55,914 nucleotides of DNA from an uncultured Ectothiorhodospiraceae bacterium (GTDB lineage: Bacteria > Pseudomonadota > Gammaproteobacteria > S012-40). Shown piece after piece: positions 25,661 through 35,277 of the stretch. The position numbers and the translations under genes were made by a program. The stretch covers positions 1-55,914 of the forward strand of contig CALZJE010000014.1 in the NCBI GenBank assembly GCA_945787715.1, read 5' to 3'. The number at the start of each line of letters is the position of its first letter. Position 1 is the stretch's first letter. Under the pieces are notes generated by a model. It did no database searches and had not been told where the DNA came from. It was given only the letters and a program-made list of their open reading frames with translations.

Positions 25661-27139
25661 TTACATTAATACAACATCGTACAGTTCTTGAGTATATTGC
25701 GACTCAACCTGAAACTTAATAGGCTTGCCAATAAATTCCTCAAGTTCAGCAATACTTGCCGACTCTTCATCAACCATAAGATCAATAACCTCTTGTGCGG
25801 CAAGAATGAGAAAAGTCTGCGCTTCAAATTGCCTTGCCTCACGCAATATCTCACGAAAAATTTCATAGGTCACCGTTTCTGGTGTTTTAACAGAGCCTCT
25901 GCCATTACACACCGGGCAAGCTTCACAAAGTACATGCTCTAAACTTTCTCGCGTTCGTTTACGAGTCATTTGCACTAACCCAAGCGCAGATACTTCACTG
26001 ATTTTACTTTTTGCGTGATCTTTTTCTAAACTTCTTTCCAAAGCTCTTAAAACTTGTCGTTTATGTTCATCACTATTCATATCGATAAAATCAATGATGA
26101 TAATGCCGCCGAGATTTCTTAACCTCAATTGTCGAGCAATCGCTTGAGTCGCTTCTAAATTTGTTTTAAAAATAGTCTCTTCAAGATTTCTATGACCAAC
26201 AAATGCACCAGTATTGACATCTACAGTTGTCATTGCTTCTGTTTGATCTATTACAAGATGTCCGCCTGACTTCAATTGAATCTTTGGCTGCAACGATTTT
26301 TGAATTTCATCTTCAACAGAATAAAGATCAAATATCGGTCTCGGACCAGGATAGTATTCCAACCCTGCCAGCAATTCGGGAATAAATTTGGAGACAAATT
26401 TTGTTGCTTTTTGGAAATGCTCTTTGGAATCGATACGAATTTTTTCTACATCCGTACCAACTAAATCTCTTATTGCGCGCATGGACAATGGCAAATCATC
26501 ATGCACCAGCTTAGAGTGTGATGTAGTTTGTGCCCGCTCTTGAATAGAGTCCCAAACCTTCTTTAGAAAGCTCATATCCGCACATAGAGCATCTTCACTA
26601 ATGCCTTCTGCGACTGTACGTATTATATAGCCCCCGTTCTCATCATCACCTCGAAGTTTTTGGATTAGGCTTTTTAAGCGTTCTCGCTCTTCTTCATCTT
26701 CAATTTTTTGAGATACACCAATGTGTGGAGAATAGGGCATATAAACAAGAAAACGAGCAGGTATTGTGATATGCGTTGTTAGCCTCGCTCCTTTTGATCC
26801 TAGGGGATCTTTTATCACTTGCACCAGTTGCTCCTGGCCTTCTCGTGCTAGCTCATGAATAGACGGTGTTTCTGCTTTTCCGTCAGAATTGCTTTCATCT
26901 AAATCCTGTTGTGAATGCCAGATATCAGAAGCATGTAGAAATGCCGCTCGTTCCAATCCTATTTCGACAAAAGCTGCTTGCATGCCAGGCAGCACTCTAC
27001 ATATTCGTCCATTGTAGATATTACCAACAATACCTCGTTTAGTGGTGCGTTCGATAAAAACTTCCTGCAGCACCCCATTTTCAACTACTGCCACTCGAGT
27101 TTCTTGAGGAGTTACGTTAACAAGAATTTCTTCACTCAT
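25661..27139 (-). CDS. rng: Ribonuclease G
   Basis: The 492-residue endoribonuclease has an N-terminal S1 domain (GNIYNGRICRVLPGMQAAFVEIG), then the 5'-sensor/DNase-I-like catalytic core with VDVNTGAFVG and IIIIDFIDMNSDEHK containing the metal-binding aspartates. The zinc-link CEACPVCNGRGSVKTPETV lies near the C-terminus. RNase G processes the 5' end of 16S rRNA and some mRNAs. It lacks the long C-terminal scaffold of RNase E. It is preceded by maf and followed by yhdP, the usual order. Confidence 0.97.
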   Translation of the reverse strand: MSEEILVNVTPQETRVAVVENGVLQEVFIERTTKRGIVGNIYNGRICRVLPGMQAAFVEIGLERAAFLHASDIWHSQQDLDESNSDGKAETPSIHELAREGQEQLVQVIKDPLGSKGARLTTHITIPARFLVYMPYSPHIGVSQKIEDEEERERLKSLIQKLRGDDENGGYIIRTVAEGISEDALCADMSFLKKVWDSIQERAQTTSHSKLVHDDLPLSMRAIRDLVGTDVEKIRIDSKEHFQKATKFVSKFIPELLAGLEYYPGPRPIFDLYSVEDEIQKSLQPKIQLKSGGHLVIDQTEAMTTVDVNTGAFVGHRNLEETIFKTNLEATQAIARQLRLRNLGGIIIIDFIDMNSDEHKRQVLRALERSLEKDHAKSKISEVSALGLVQMTRKRTRESLEHVLCEACPVCNGRGSVKTPETVTYEIFREILREARQFEAQTFLILAAQEVIDLMVDEESASIAELEEFIGKPIKFQVESQYTQELYDVVLM

Positions 27140-27269
27140 GAGTTGACCTAATCTCCCGCCATTATCTTGTTAGAGTAGTACAATTATTGTGCCCAGTAAT
27201 GCTAGTTCAATTGTCTTTAGCACAGTGCTACAGCATAGCGCTCAATAGGAGCTGAGAGAATAGGCAGCC

Positions 27270-27881
27270 TCAATTTCTCTGATAATTTAAAAGCATAGGG
27301 CTTACAATATTGTAAGCGCCTAACAACTCTGCTGTTTCAAACAACGGCAATCCCATAATTCCAGAATAACTCCCTCGAATGTTGTCGATAAAAACAGCGG
27401 CCAATCCTTGAACAGCATATCCACCAGCCTTATCGTGCGGTTCACCTGTTAACCAATATTGTGCCATCTCAGCTGTCGAAATTTTACGCATAGAGACTTC
27501 ATTTTCACTAAGCACCACTCGACATCCCAAGGCTGAACAAACCGCAACCGCTGTGTATACTCTGTGGGTGGTATTGGAGAGAGCAGAAAGCATGCGCGTT
27601 GCCTCATCCTGGTCTTGTGGTTTTCCCATAATTTGACCTTCACAATAGACGATTGTGTCGGCACCGAGTGCAGGTAGAGATTTGTTTTTTATTTGTTCAA
27701 TCCCAGCTTGTGCTTTTTCAATAGCAATTCGCTTTACAAATTCAATAGGATTTTCTCCACCTTTCACTTGCTCACAAACATCAACGGATAGTGTTTCAAA
27801 GATATAGCCAAGTTGAGATAGCAACTCAACTCTTCGCGGCGAACGGGAAGCGAGGTAAAATTGTATAGGTGAGGAAATCAT
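27270..27881 (-). CDS. maf: Maf family nucleoside triphosphate pyrophosphatase (dTTP/UTP type)
   Basis: The 203-residue protein begins its core with FYLASRSPRRVELLSQLG, followed by LPALGADTIVYCEGQIMGKP and KAGGYAVQGLAAVFIDNIRGSYSGIMGLPLFET. The pattern corresponds to the YhdE-type Maf enzymes that hydrolyse dTTP, UTP and modified pyrimidine nucleotides. The start codon ATG is only 3 bp from the end of a family-3 repeat; its CCGGGATAA end supplies the immediate upstream region and possibly the ribosome site. Confidence 0.94.
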   Translation of the reverse strand: MISSPIQFYLASRSPRRVELLSQLGYIFETLSVDVCEQVKGGENPIEFVKRIAIEKAQAGIEQIKNKSLPALGADTIVYCEGQIMGKPQDQDEATRMLSALSNTTHRVYTAVAVCSALGCRVVLSENEVSMRKISTAEMAQYWLTGEPHDKAGGYAVQGLAAVFIDNIRGSYSGIMGLPLFETAELLGAYNIVSPMLLNYQRN

Positions 27882-27884
27882 TTA

Positions 27885-28046
27885 TCCCGGATATTTCATG
27901 AATTTGCGAATTTATCGTGTAGAAATTTGATCCTACAAATGATTTTCTGATTGAGCGCCGGACTGGTGTGTCCGGTCGATTGAAGAAAATTATTTGTAGG
28001 ACCAAAGAGCAAGCGAGAAAACGTAATATTCATGAATTATCCGGGA
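27885..28046. repeat. Family-3 palindromic repeat, full 162-bp copy
   Basis: TCCCGGATATTTCATGAAT (left) mirrors ATTCATGAATTATCCGGGA (right). Inner arms CCTACAAAT and ATTTGTAGG, and a central hairpin CGCCGGACTGGTGTGTCCGG, make it a complete nested palindrome. It lies immediately upstream of maf. The 51-bp element at 3871-3921 is a deletion derivative of the same family. Confidence 0.8.
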
Positions 28047-28171
28047 CAAATAACTGGCCTGATGGAAGCTATAGTTTATCAAAGTTTGAGCTAACCACTA
28101 AACAATAGTGATGTTTAAATTAGCTTATAAAATAAAAACTCTATGGTGAGTAAAAAAAAATCGGGGGCAAT

Positions 28172-28504
28172 CTACTTCGCCGAATAACCTTCTTTGTAGT
28201 ATATAGGCAAAGCGAAGCCTTGTTGTTTTAATAGCTCGTAAAAAGTTAAGGAATTACACTCAACGCTAAATTTTTTACACTCTTGTTGATATTTTATTAT
28301 TTCGATACAAGCTTTGGATTGATGATTAAAATCCTCGGCGTTGCAGTCTTTTTCTACCTTTTCAAAATAGGCAAACACTTCGGGGTTAACGTTACTTTGA
28401 TTTTCTCGATCACTCAAACTCGCAACCCAAAACCCTAACAAGGCGAGCGGAACCGCTGCGATGTAACCATATTTCCAGAACCATTGGCTAAAATTAGAAC
28501 TCAT
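28172..28504 (-). CDS. Small single-pass membrane protein, function unknown
   Basis: The 110-residue protein has one hydrophobic segment (about 13-28, YIAAVPLALLGFWVASLS) near the N-terminus and a soluble C-terminal part with four cysteines (CNAEDF, ACIEI, CKKFSVEC) that could form disulphides if periplasmic. I recognise no family. It stands alone between a family-3 repeat and the porin terminator, in the same direction as its neighbours. Confidence 0.55.
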   Translation of the reverse strand: MSSNFSQWFWKYGYIAAVPLALLGFWVASLSDRENQSNVNPEVFAYFEKVEKDCNAEDFNHQSKACIEIIKYQQECKKFSVECNSLTFYELLKQQGFALPIYYKEGYSAK

Positions 28505-28577
28505 ATTGCATCTCCAGCCGAGTGATCACTCTTTATACGAAACAGATAAAAGTATGTCTACCTAAGAAATTTTAATT

Positions 28578-28609
28578 GAAAAAAAACCGCGCTAAGCGCG
28601 GTTTTTTTC
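28578..28609 (-). terminator. Bidirectional intrinsic terminator after the porin gene
   Basis: AAAAAAACCGCGC and GCGCGGTTTTTTT form a strong symmetric stem with a TAA loop. It ends the minus-strand porin transcript (28652-29551). Confidence 0.88.
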
Positions 28610-28651
28610 TGTTTTCGGATAATGTGCTGAATTTATCCAGAAATAACCAAT

Positions 28652-29551
28652 TTAGAATGTAGCGATGAATTCTAAACCGGCCGCTTCATCATCGTCACCA
28701 GATTCATCTGTAGTGTGATACTCAGCAGAAACTAGCAAATTCGGCGCTAATTGATAAGACGCATACAACGTCATTGTAGTAGTGTCATCCACATCAGCTT
28801 CATAAGCTACCACATCATATCGTCCGTAAACACCAATTTTATCGGTAATAGCATAGCCAAGACCAACTTCAACTGCTGAATCAATAATGTTTTCACCCGC
28901 TAAATAATCAAGACTCACTGTTGCACCCGCTATAGAATACACAGCGTTAACGTCAACTACGTTTCCGGCAGTTTCCAGATCATCAGTACTCTCTTGGGTT
29001 ACATAACCTAACTCAAGATCCAAACCCTTAATTGGTGTAACATTTGCAACCAATGCAAAAGAGTTTTTCTCAGGATCCGCGCCACCAAGATCATTTAAAG
29101 CACCTAGTGTAATAGTCGCAGGACCAACAGTAGCGGCTGCAGCAACACCCGCTACATTATTTCCCTCTAAAGCAGTTTGACCGTTCAAAATATCCCAAAT
29201 CTGGCCCTTAGTAATTGCAGGCATATCAGGCGCATCTTCTTTTTCCAAACCCATTGGATTATTGAAAGCACCACCTAAAACAGTGACTTTTTCATGTGCA
29301 GAAAATGCAAAGAACGCTTGTTCAATTGTTGCAGATGTGGCACCGTCCAATGTCAAATCTGTATCTACACGAACACTAACTTTGTCACTTAGCTTGTTTT
29401 CAATATCAACTTCGGCTGCAGATACAAACTCACTCTTGTCATTATTGTTAGAATATGTAACGTCTACATAACCCGACACCGTAGCGTCGCCAGCAAAACT
29501 TACCACAGGTAAAGCTGCTAATGTTGCAATTGCAATCAACCGTTTTTTCAT
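28652..29551 (-). CDS. Outer-membrane porin-like beta-barrel protein
   Basis: I start at the ATG at 29551, which follows GAGGGAAACAAGA and gives MKKRLIAIATLAALPVVSFA, a textbook signal peptide; the 7-residue extension to 29572 lacks this support. The mature protein (about 280 residues) is strand-rich, acidic, and ends LEFIATF with C-terminal Phe, as outer-membrane barrels do. The pattern VTVLGGAFNNPMGLEKEDAPD resembles BBP2/OmpL-like putative porins. It is divergent from a second BBP2-like gene at 30017. Substrate unknown. Confidence 0.75.
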   Translation of the reverse strand: MKKRLIAIATLAALPVVSFAGDATVSGYVDVTYSNNNDKSEFVSAAEVDIENKLSDKVSVRVDTDLTLDGATSATIEQAFFAFSAHEKVTVLGGAFNNPMGLEKEDAPDMPAITKGQIWDILNGQTALEGNNVAGVAAAATVGPATITLGALNDLGGADPEKNSFALVANVTPIKGLDLELGYVTQESTDDLETAGNVVDVNAVYSIAGATVSLDYLAGENIIDSAVEVGLGYAITDKIGVYGRYDVVAYEADVDDTTTMTLYASYQLAPNLLVSAEYHTTDESGDDDEAAGLEFIATF

Positions 29552-30016
29552 TCTTGTTTCCCTCATTCTCAACTCATTTTACAAAGTTATTGCTTATCTT
29601 TTGATAATCGATGGAAACTTTACCGAGGTTTGAAAATAAACGCAAGCTAGCTATGGATTTAAACGTAATATTTCCAGAAAAATTTATTCATTTGGCGTGT
29701 GGCAAAAAAACCGGTCATTTCTCCTAAAAACTATGCGCAATATTTAATCGGATTGTGCAAAAATAAATCGAAAATTGGATAAATCAATGGGGCATCTAAC
29801 AATCACATCTCGTTTAAATATGTGTTAACCCGACAAAATAGTCACAATACAGAAAATAGATTGCTACAGCGCCGTGAGTTTTTCAATTAGTATAAAGATT
29901 AAAGTATGATGCAACAGTGACAGAAACATATATAGCTATAAGTGCAGATTAATTCATTTGAAAAATTGCACCGTGAGAATTTTAGAATCACCCTATACTC
30001 AAGTAACGAGGAAACG
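29552..30016. other. Divergent intergenic region between two porin-like genes (465 bp)
   Basis: No ORF with a credible start and no repeat was found here. It is AT-rich and must contain both promoters; TATAAA-like hexamers occur (for example near 29891) but none has a convincing -35 at the proper distance. The size allows shared regulator sites. Confidence 0.4.
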
Positions 30017-31021
30017 ATGAAGACAAACAAAATAATGATAGCATGTAGTTTGGCATTTATATCATCTACGGTTATTGCAGGCAGTGTTAGCACCGAAGAA
30101 GGTGGACCGGATGTTATTTTATCGGGTGGTGTTGCAGCGGGTTATTTTTATTCAACACATAGCGCAGATGGTGACAGCCAAAATTTTGTTATTAATGATG
30201 CACTGCTTGATATTTCATCACAGCCTATTGAAATTGAGCCCATCGATTTCAATTTAGGCATTGGCACTTTAGCTGAAACCAAACTGACAGGTGCTGCAGG
30301 TACGCAAACTCAAGCTGAGTTTGGTCTCCAATATGCAAAAATTAAATATTCTTCATTTGAAAACTTGATCCTCGAAACCGGTATTATCGATTCACGCATC
30401 GGTTATGAATCACCGATGAGTTTTAACAACAACCACGCCACATTAGGTCTGCTTAAAAGCATTCAACCGAGTTATTACCCCGCAGCACGCGCAACCTATT
30501 TAATGGGTGATGTAAATTTGTACGGCGAGGTTAGCCAACCCTTTGCATTTGCAGTTGGCATCAATGGCAAAATCTCTGAATGGGATTTTGAGATGAACTA
30601 TTATGATGAAGATGAAGGTAAAAGCATAATCGATATCGTGTTTGCAGGTTCATACGATCGATTTAAATATGGACTAAATTTTGACTATATTCTGCTCGAC
30701 ACCAAAGTGGCCGATAATGATGATACCGCATTGGGCTTTGGGGCTTTTGCTTCTGCCGATATTGCCCGTGTGACCATTCCTCTTCGCTTCGAATATGTAA
30801 GCGATGGAACAAGCGGTATTTATGCAATCAGTCCTGGCACAAGTGGATTTGGTAGTGGCTTCTCATTTACAGCTTCCCCAACGCTTAACGTTTCAAAAAG
30901 CGGATATATAAGATTGGAATTTTCAATGATTACTGCTAGCAACACGATATTGAAAGATAAAGATGGTGTTGGGCAACAAAGTGCTGTTTCCGGCGCTTTT
31001 CAAATGGGATATAGATTCTAA
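30017..31021 (+). CDS. BBP2/OmpL-like putative outer-membrane porin
   Basis: Starting at the ATG at 30017 (CGAGGAAACG upstream), the 334-residue product begins with a signal peptide (MKTNKIMIACSLAFISSTVI, cleavage near IAG). The body matches the putative beta-barrel porin-2 pattern: GVAAGYFYSTH, YAKIKYSSFENLILETGIIDSRIGYESP, long strand-rich stretches, and a C-terminal MGYRF. A 25-residue extension to 29942 would mask the signal peptide. It is divergent from a related porin gene. The transported solute is unknown. Confidence 0.78.
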   Translation: MKTNKIMIACSLAFISSTVIAGSVSTEEGGPDVILSGGVAAGYFYSTHSADGDSQNFVINDALLDISSQPIEIEPIDFNLGIGTLAETKLTGAAGTQTQAEFGLQYAKIKYSSFENLILETGIIDSRIGYESPMSFNNNHATLGLLKSIQPSYYPAARATYLMGDVNLYGEVSQPFAFAVGINGKISEWDFEMNYYDEDEGKSIIDIVFAGSYDRFKYGLNFDYILLDTKVADNDDTALGFGAFASADIARVTIPLRFEYVSDGTSGIYAISPGTSGFGSGFSFTASPTLNVSKSGYIRLEFSMITASNTILKDKDGVGQQSAVSGAFQMGYRF

Positions 31022-31084
31022 ATTTTTAGGTAAAAGCTAGGAGAATGAATGCAGTGTAGTAGTTCTATTCACTCAAAACTGCAC

Positions 31085-31555
31085 TCAAACTCTATGATAG
31101 GGGTGATTATTTAGCATGCTCCAGGCACGATAAATTTGCTCTGCGATAATTATTCGTACCATTGGATGAGGATAGGTTAAATTTGAAAGAGACCAATTTT
31201 CGTCCGCAGCGCGAATCAGTTGCCCATCTATCCCATCAGGCCCACCAATGATTAGACTAATATCTTTGCCGGAATGGAGCCAATGATCGAGTCGCTGGGA
31301 TAACTTCTCTGTGCTCCATTGACTACCTTTCACATCAAGGACGACAACATGATTCCCTTTGGGGATGGCTTGACGAATTTTCTTCGCTTCTTCTGCTTTC
31401 AAACTTTCAGCAGAATTACTTTTAGATCGTTTGACTAAATCGAGTTCGATTAGCTTTATCTGAACATCCCTGTTTAACCGTTTGGCATACTCTTTATAAC
31501 CCGAGCTCACCCATAACGGCATTTTACTGCCTACGCATACAAGATTAATAACCAT
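31085..31555 (-). CDS. rlmH: 23S rRNA pseudouridine1915-N3-methyltransferase RlmH
   Basis: The 156-residue SPOUT methyltransferase has the diagnostic LIIGGPDGIDGQLI knot motif and the C-terminal YPHPMVRIIIAEQIYRAWSMLNNHPYHR. It modifies pseudouridine 1915 in helix 69 of 23S rRNA. It is 7 bp downstream of rsfS, the usual order in Gammaproteobacteria (rsfS-rlmH-mrdA-mrdB), but mrdAB do not follow here; a convergent porin-like gene does. Confidence 0.97.
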   Translation of the reverse strand: MVINLVCVGSKMPLWVSSGYKEYAKRLNRDVQIKLIELDLVKRSKSNSAESLKAEEAKKIRQAIPKGNHVVVLDVKGSQWSTEKLSQRLDHWLHSGKDISLIIGGPDGIDGQLIRAADENWSLSNLTYPHPMVRIIIAEQIYRAWSMLNNHPYHRV

Positions 31556-31562
31556 ACGAAAA

Positions 31563-31907
31563 CTACATCGTATTCTGTTGTTCGTCGCCGATTTGCCAGA
31601 GCCGCTCTAACTGATAAAATTTTCTCACAGGCTCTTGCATGACATGAACCACGATATCGCCCAAATCAACGAGAACCCATTCACCAGCATCTTCGCCTTC
31701 CATACCCAAAGACTCGACACCATTATCCTTCGCTTTCTGTCGTACATTTTCAGCCAAGCTTTTTACCTGTCGACTTGATGAACCACTGGCGATTATCATC
31801 AAATCTGTCACGTCACTTTGGTCGCGCACATCAATTTCTACTATGTCTTTCGCCTTTAAATCTTCCAAGGCTTCCACTACTATTTTTTTCAATTTATCTA
31901 TTTGCAT
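31563..31907 (-). CDS. rsfS: Ribosome silencing factor RsfS
   Basis: The 114-residue protein ([51 protein letters not shown]) blocks joining of ribosomal subunits by binding uL14 in starvation. I start at the ATG at 31907, with AGGA seven bases upstream and the family's short N-terminus. An open frame continues up to 32048, but that extra part is encoded by the family-1 repeat and is not homologous to RsfS. Confidence 0.95.
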   Translation of the reverse strand: MQIDKLKKIVVEALEDLKAKDIVEIDVRDQSDVTDLMIIASGSSSRQVKSLAENVRQKAKDNGVESLGMEGEDAGEWVLVDLGDIVVHVMQEPVRKFYQLERLWQIGDEQQNTM

Positions 31908-31928
31908 ATTTTTCCTAATTTCAAACGC

Positions 31929-32093
31929 TAGGAGGTTGTCCGAGAATAGAAGTTGTAACGAGGGAAAGTCATTTTGAAGCAGATTTTTTGATCGCTTGAG
32001 ACTAATAGCCGTAGCTATTCGTCGAAAAGGATCGTAAAAACTGATCAAAATGACTTTTCCGCAGTAAGCTTTCTATTCTCGGACAGCCTCCTA
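31929..32093. repeat. Family-1 palindromic MITE-like repeat, 165 bp
   Basis: TAGGAGGTTGTCCGAGAATA and its inverse at 32073-32093 close the element with one mismatch. Length and interior match the 6232-6396 copy. It sits exactly in the nadD-rsfS gap, 21 bp upstream of the rsfS ATG. Its end triplet (CTA on plus, TAG on minus; 32091-32093) is the nadD stop codon. Confidence 0.87.
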
Positions 32094-32789
32094 GAGGTAT
32101 AGTGAATGGTTCTTTATGTAATTAATAACGGCCTTTGGTAGTAAATATTGGGGGGATTTTTTTTGCTGAACCAGCTTACGAATCCCCGTCGAGGAGATAT
32201 CCAGCTGACTTACCTGAAGCTCAAATATCACACCATTAGGCATTTGACGAAATTTATCCCGCTCATTTACAAAACATCCGGATAAAAGTCGTCCTGTTTC
32301 ACTTAATCGATCATCTTTACTATCCGGTCTTTTAGCAATCACTATGTTAGCAAAGTCCAATATCTTCTCCCAATTATGCCAAGTTGGTAGAGATTGAAAA
32401 GAGTCTGATCCAACGATTAAGAAAAGAACTGCTTGTGGAAAGTCTGCTTTAAATGACTTCAAGGTATCTATCATATAAGACAGACCTGAACGCGTAAGTT
32501 CTCTCTCATCGGCAAGAATATGATCCGAATCCTGCAAAGCTAGTTCAAGCATTGCCAGGCGCTGTTCTGCCGTTGCAATTGGCTGATCCCGATGCGGTGG
32601 ACGAGCACAGGGTAACATGCGTAACTCATCCAAACCCAGGCTCTCTTTACACTCTAGCGCTACCCGCAAGTGACCATAATGAACGGGATCAAAAGTACCG
32701 CCTAAAATACCAATTGAGTGCTTCAAGCCACAAGCAAACCTGTTGTTAATCCAATCATTCGCGAATATGCCCATCACCCAGGACGACAT
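32091..32789 (-). CDS. nadD: Nicotinate-nucleotide adenylyltransferase
   Basis: The enzyme adenylates nicotinate mononucleotide in NAD synthesis. The nucleotidyltransferase motif [26 protein letters not shown], and the C-terminal [12 protein letters not shown] (ISSTxxR) are present. The N-terminus is uncertain. The ATG at 32789 overlaps proA by 35 bp and adds about 21 residues before the family's start; an in-frame ATG at 32774 and a TTG at 32726 ([10 protein letters not shown]) are alternatives, the last giving the usual length. The TAG stop is contributed by a family-1 repeat. Confidence 0.93.
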   Translation of the reverse strand: MSSWVMGIFANDWINNRFACGLKHSIGILGGTFDPVHYGHLRVALECKESLGLDELRMLPCARPPHRDQPIATAEQRLAMLELALQDSDHILADERELTRSGLSYMIDTLKSFKADFPQAVLFLIVGSDSFQSLPTWHNWEKILDFANIVIAKRPDSKDDRLSETGRLLSGCFVNERDKFRQMPNGVIFELQVSQLDISSTGIRKLVQQKKSPQYLLPKAVINYIKNHSLYL

Positions 32790-34014
32790 ATTTCTGCGAG
32801 GTCAAACCCTCCAGACCAACAGGCCCTCTCGCATGAAATTTATCAGTACTGATACCTATCTCTGCGCCTAATCCATATTCAAAACCATCTGCAAAACGAG
32901 TCGATGCATTTACCATCACTGAGCTGGAGTCCACCTCATTTAAAAACCGCCTCGCTTTGGTGAAGTTTTCGGTAATAATCGAATCTGTATGCTTAGAGCT
33001 ATAGGTATTTATATGCTCAATCGCTTCATCCAATCCATCCACAATACGAATTGAAAGTATGGGTGCAAGATACTCTGTTTTCCAATCTTCTTCTGTCGCT
33101 GGTTTTGCTTGTGGCAAAATATCACGGCTCAATTGACAGCCTCGTAATTCCACACCTTCTTCACTATATTTGACAGCTAATTCTGGAAGAACTTCAGCTG
33201 CCTTCAACTTTGAAACCAGTAAAGTTTCCATCGTATTACAGGTACCATAGCGATGTGTTTTAGCGTTAAATGCAACATCAATCGCTTTTTTATTATCAGC
33301 GTCATCATCGATATAAACGTGACAAATACCATCTAGATGCTTAATAACAGGCACACTCGCCTCGTTACTGACACGCTCAATTAATCCCTTACCACCGCGA
33401 GGCACAATGACATCAACATATTCAGGCATAGTAATCAAAGCACCAACCGCTGCTCGATCAGTTGTTTCCACTACTTGCACACTCGTTGATGGTAAGCCTG
33501 CGCTCTCTAGACCTTGCGCGATACATTTTGCAATGGCTTTGTTGGAATGAATGGCTTCAGATCCGCCACGTAAAATTGCTGCATTGCCTGACATTAAACA
33601 AAGTGCGGCAGCATCAGCAGTAACGTTTGGTCGAGATTCATAGATAATTCCAACAACACCTAAAGGCACGCGCATTTTTCCTACCTGAATACCAGTTGGT
33701 CGATATTTCAGGTCAGTAATTTCACCAATGGGATCAGGTAGGTTTGCTACCTGCAGGATACCTTCCAACATGGAATCCATTCTAGACTCGTTTAATGCCA
33801 GCCTATCTAGCAGTGCCGCATCCAAGCCGTTTTGTTCCCCAGTTTGAAGATCTTTTTCATTCTCTTCCAATAATGATGAACGGTTTTCATCAATAACGCG
33901 GGCAATACTTTCCAGTGCCAGCTTTTTCTCTTTTGTTGTCACCCGTGCCAAATGAGCAGCCGCTTTGCGTGCCTGCTCGCCAAGCTTATTCATGTAATCT
34001 GATATGTCACTCAT
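32755..34014 (-). CDS. proA: Gamma-glutamyl phosphate reductase
   Basis: The 419-residue protein is full length for ProA, which reduces glutamyl-5-phosphate to the semialdehyde in proline synthesis. The catalytic cysteine is in [51 protein letters not shown] and the C-terminal [21 protein letters not shown] are characteristic. proB is not adjacent. It lies between holA and nadD, as in Pseudomonas. Confidence 0.97.
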   Translation of the reverse strand: MSDISDYMNKLGEQARKAAAHLARVTTKEKKLALESIARVIDENRSSLLEENEKDLQTGEQNGLDAALLDRLALNESRMDSMLEGILQVANLPDPIGEITDLKYRPTGIQVGKMRVPLGVVGIIYESRPNVTADAAALCLMSGNAAILRGGSEAIHSNKAIAKCIAQGLESAGLPSTSVQVVETTDRAAVGALITMPEYVDVIVPRGGKGLIERVSNEASVPVIKHLDGICHVYIDDDADNKKAIDVAFNAKTHRYGTCNTMETLLVSKLKAAEVLPELAVKYSEEGVELRGCQLSRDILPQAKPATEEDWKTEYLAPILSIRIVDGLDEAIEHINTYSSKHTDSIITENFTKARRFLNEVDSSSVMVNASTRFADGFEYGLGAEIGISTDKFHARGPVGLEGLTSQKYVVLGDGHIRE

Positions 34015-34048
34015 TTTTTTTTCGCAACCTTTTGTATTACTTCTTGTG

Positions 34049-35050
34049 TCACTTAGAAGCTATGGAAAATCCTAGATCCAACAATTCATCCCACGGATTA
34101 CCTTTTTCCATACCTTTAATAATTTTATCAACTTGTATAGCCTGTTGTAATAAAAATGACCATTTTGCTTCCGAATGTCTGCTTAAGCCACTTTGTACAA
34201 TCGGGATTCTTTTATCCCAAACTCGATACTTTTTGAATATCTGGCCAATAGGTATCCCATTCGTCTTCTCAGCAGCCATTGAGATCATGGAGCGGATTTC
34301 TCTTGTAAGCGCCCATAAAATCACCACTGGTTCTTCACCCGAAGCTTTTAAGCCTCTCAGTATTCGAGCTGTGCGTGATAGCTTTCCCAGCAACGCTGCA
34401 TCAACCAATTTGAAAACATCATATATAGCATCATCAGCAACTACGGCAAGAATATCATCAACATCAATTTCTCGCGGGCCATTTAAGGCTAATTTCTCTA
34501 TTTCCTGCGATGCGGCTAGTAAATTACCTTCCACTTTATCACAAATTAATCGAACTGCTTCGGGCGTGGGTATGATTTTCCGATTAATCATTTGCTGTTT
34601 TATCCAGTGCGGGAGCTTATCAGGCTCTATAGGCCAAATCTGCAGTACGGCACCTACTTCATCAACTTGCTTAAACCACTTGGTTTTCTGTGTTGATGCA
34701 TCAATCTTTGGCATACTCACCATTAGTAGATTGTCTTCAGAGGGAGACTGGCAATACTGAAGCATCACTTTATTTCCCGCATCACCCAATTTTGCTGAAT
34801 TCAATCGAAGTTCGATAATTTTTTTCTCTGCAAACAATGACATACTATTCGCTGATAAAAGAATGCTATTCCAATCAAATCCTCTTTCAACATGAAAAAC
34901 TTCTCTCTGGGTATAACCATCAGCACGCGCTGCGACACGAATAAGGTCTTCCGACTGCATGATCTGCAATGGTTCATCTCCAGAAATAAGATAAACAGGA
35001 CGTAGACCTTTTTTCAGGTCATTTTTAACAAGATCAAACCTTAGACGCAT
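34049..35050 (-). CDS. holA: DNA polymerase III delta subunit
   Basis: The 333-residue clamp-loader subunit shows the HolA pattern: [24 protein letters not shown] at the N-terminus (AAA+-like fold without a P-loop), [16 protein letters not shown] in the middle, and a C-terminal collar domain ([15 protein letters not shown]). It opens the beta clamp for loading. In related genomes lptE is directly upstream; here 2.5 kb with a chemoreceptor and a barrel gene lies between. Confidence 0.94.
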   Translation of the reverse strand: MRLRFDLVKNDLKKGLRPVYLISGDEPLQIMQSEDLIRVAARADGYTQREVFHVERGFDWNSILLSANSMSLFAEKKIIELRLNSAKLGDAGNKVMLQYCQSPSEDNLLMVSMPKIDASTQKTKWFKQVDEVGAVLQIWPIEPDKLPHWIKQQMINRKIIPTPEAVRLICDKVEGNLLAASQEIEKLALNGPREIDVDDILAVVADDAIYDVFKLVDAALLGKLSRTARILRGLKASGEEPVVILWALTREIRSMISMAAEKTNGIPIGQIFKKYRVWDKRIPIVQSGLSRHSEAKWSFLLQQAIQVDKIIKGMEKGNPWDELLDLGFSIASK

Positions 35051-35277
35051 TATTCGATTAATCAGTCAATTTAAAACAGACATTGTACATTAGTCTAGTA
35101 ATAGTTCGATAAGCAACAATCTAGGGATCAGAAAATATGAATCCCTTATCGCCTTGGCATATAAATACGCTTAACGGAATACTCTTTGCACTTACAAACA
35201 CTTAACATTTATATTAAACTAATTTTTAAAGATCCAAAATCGACGATATTACTATTTAAATTAAAGGAATATTAAAA

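Noticed and set aside
31908-32048. 47-codon N-terminal extension of rsfS
   Set aside because: The extension is mostly translated family-1 repeat; an SD and family-like N-terminus support 31907.
33915-34760. Long plus-strand open frame (281 codons) antisense to holA
   Set aside because: It is a shadow of holA and proA coding sequence: no ribosome site, irregular composition, and holA on the other strand has clear family motifs.
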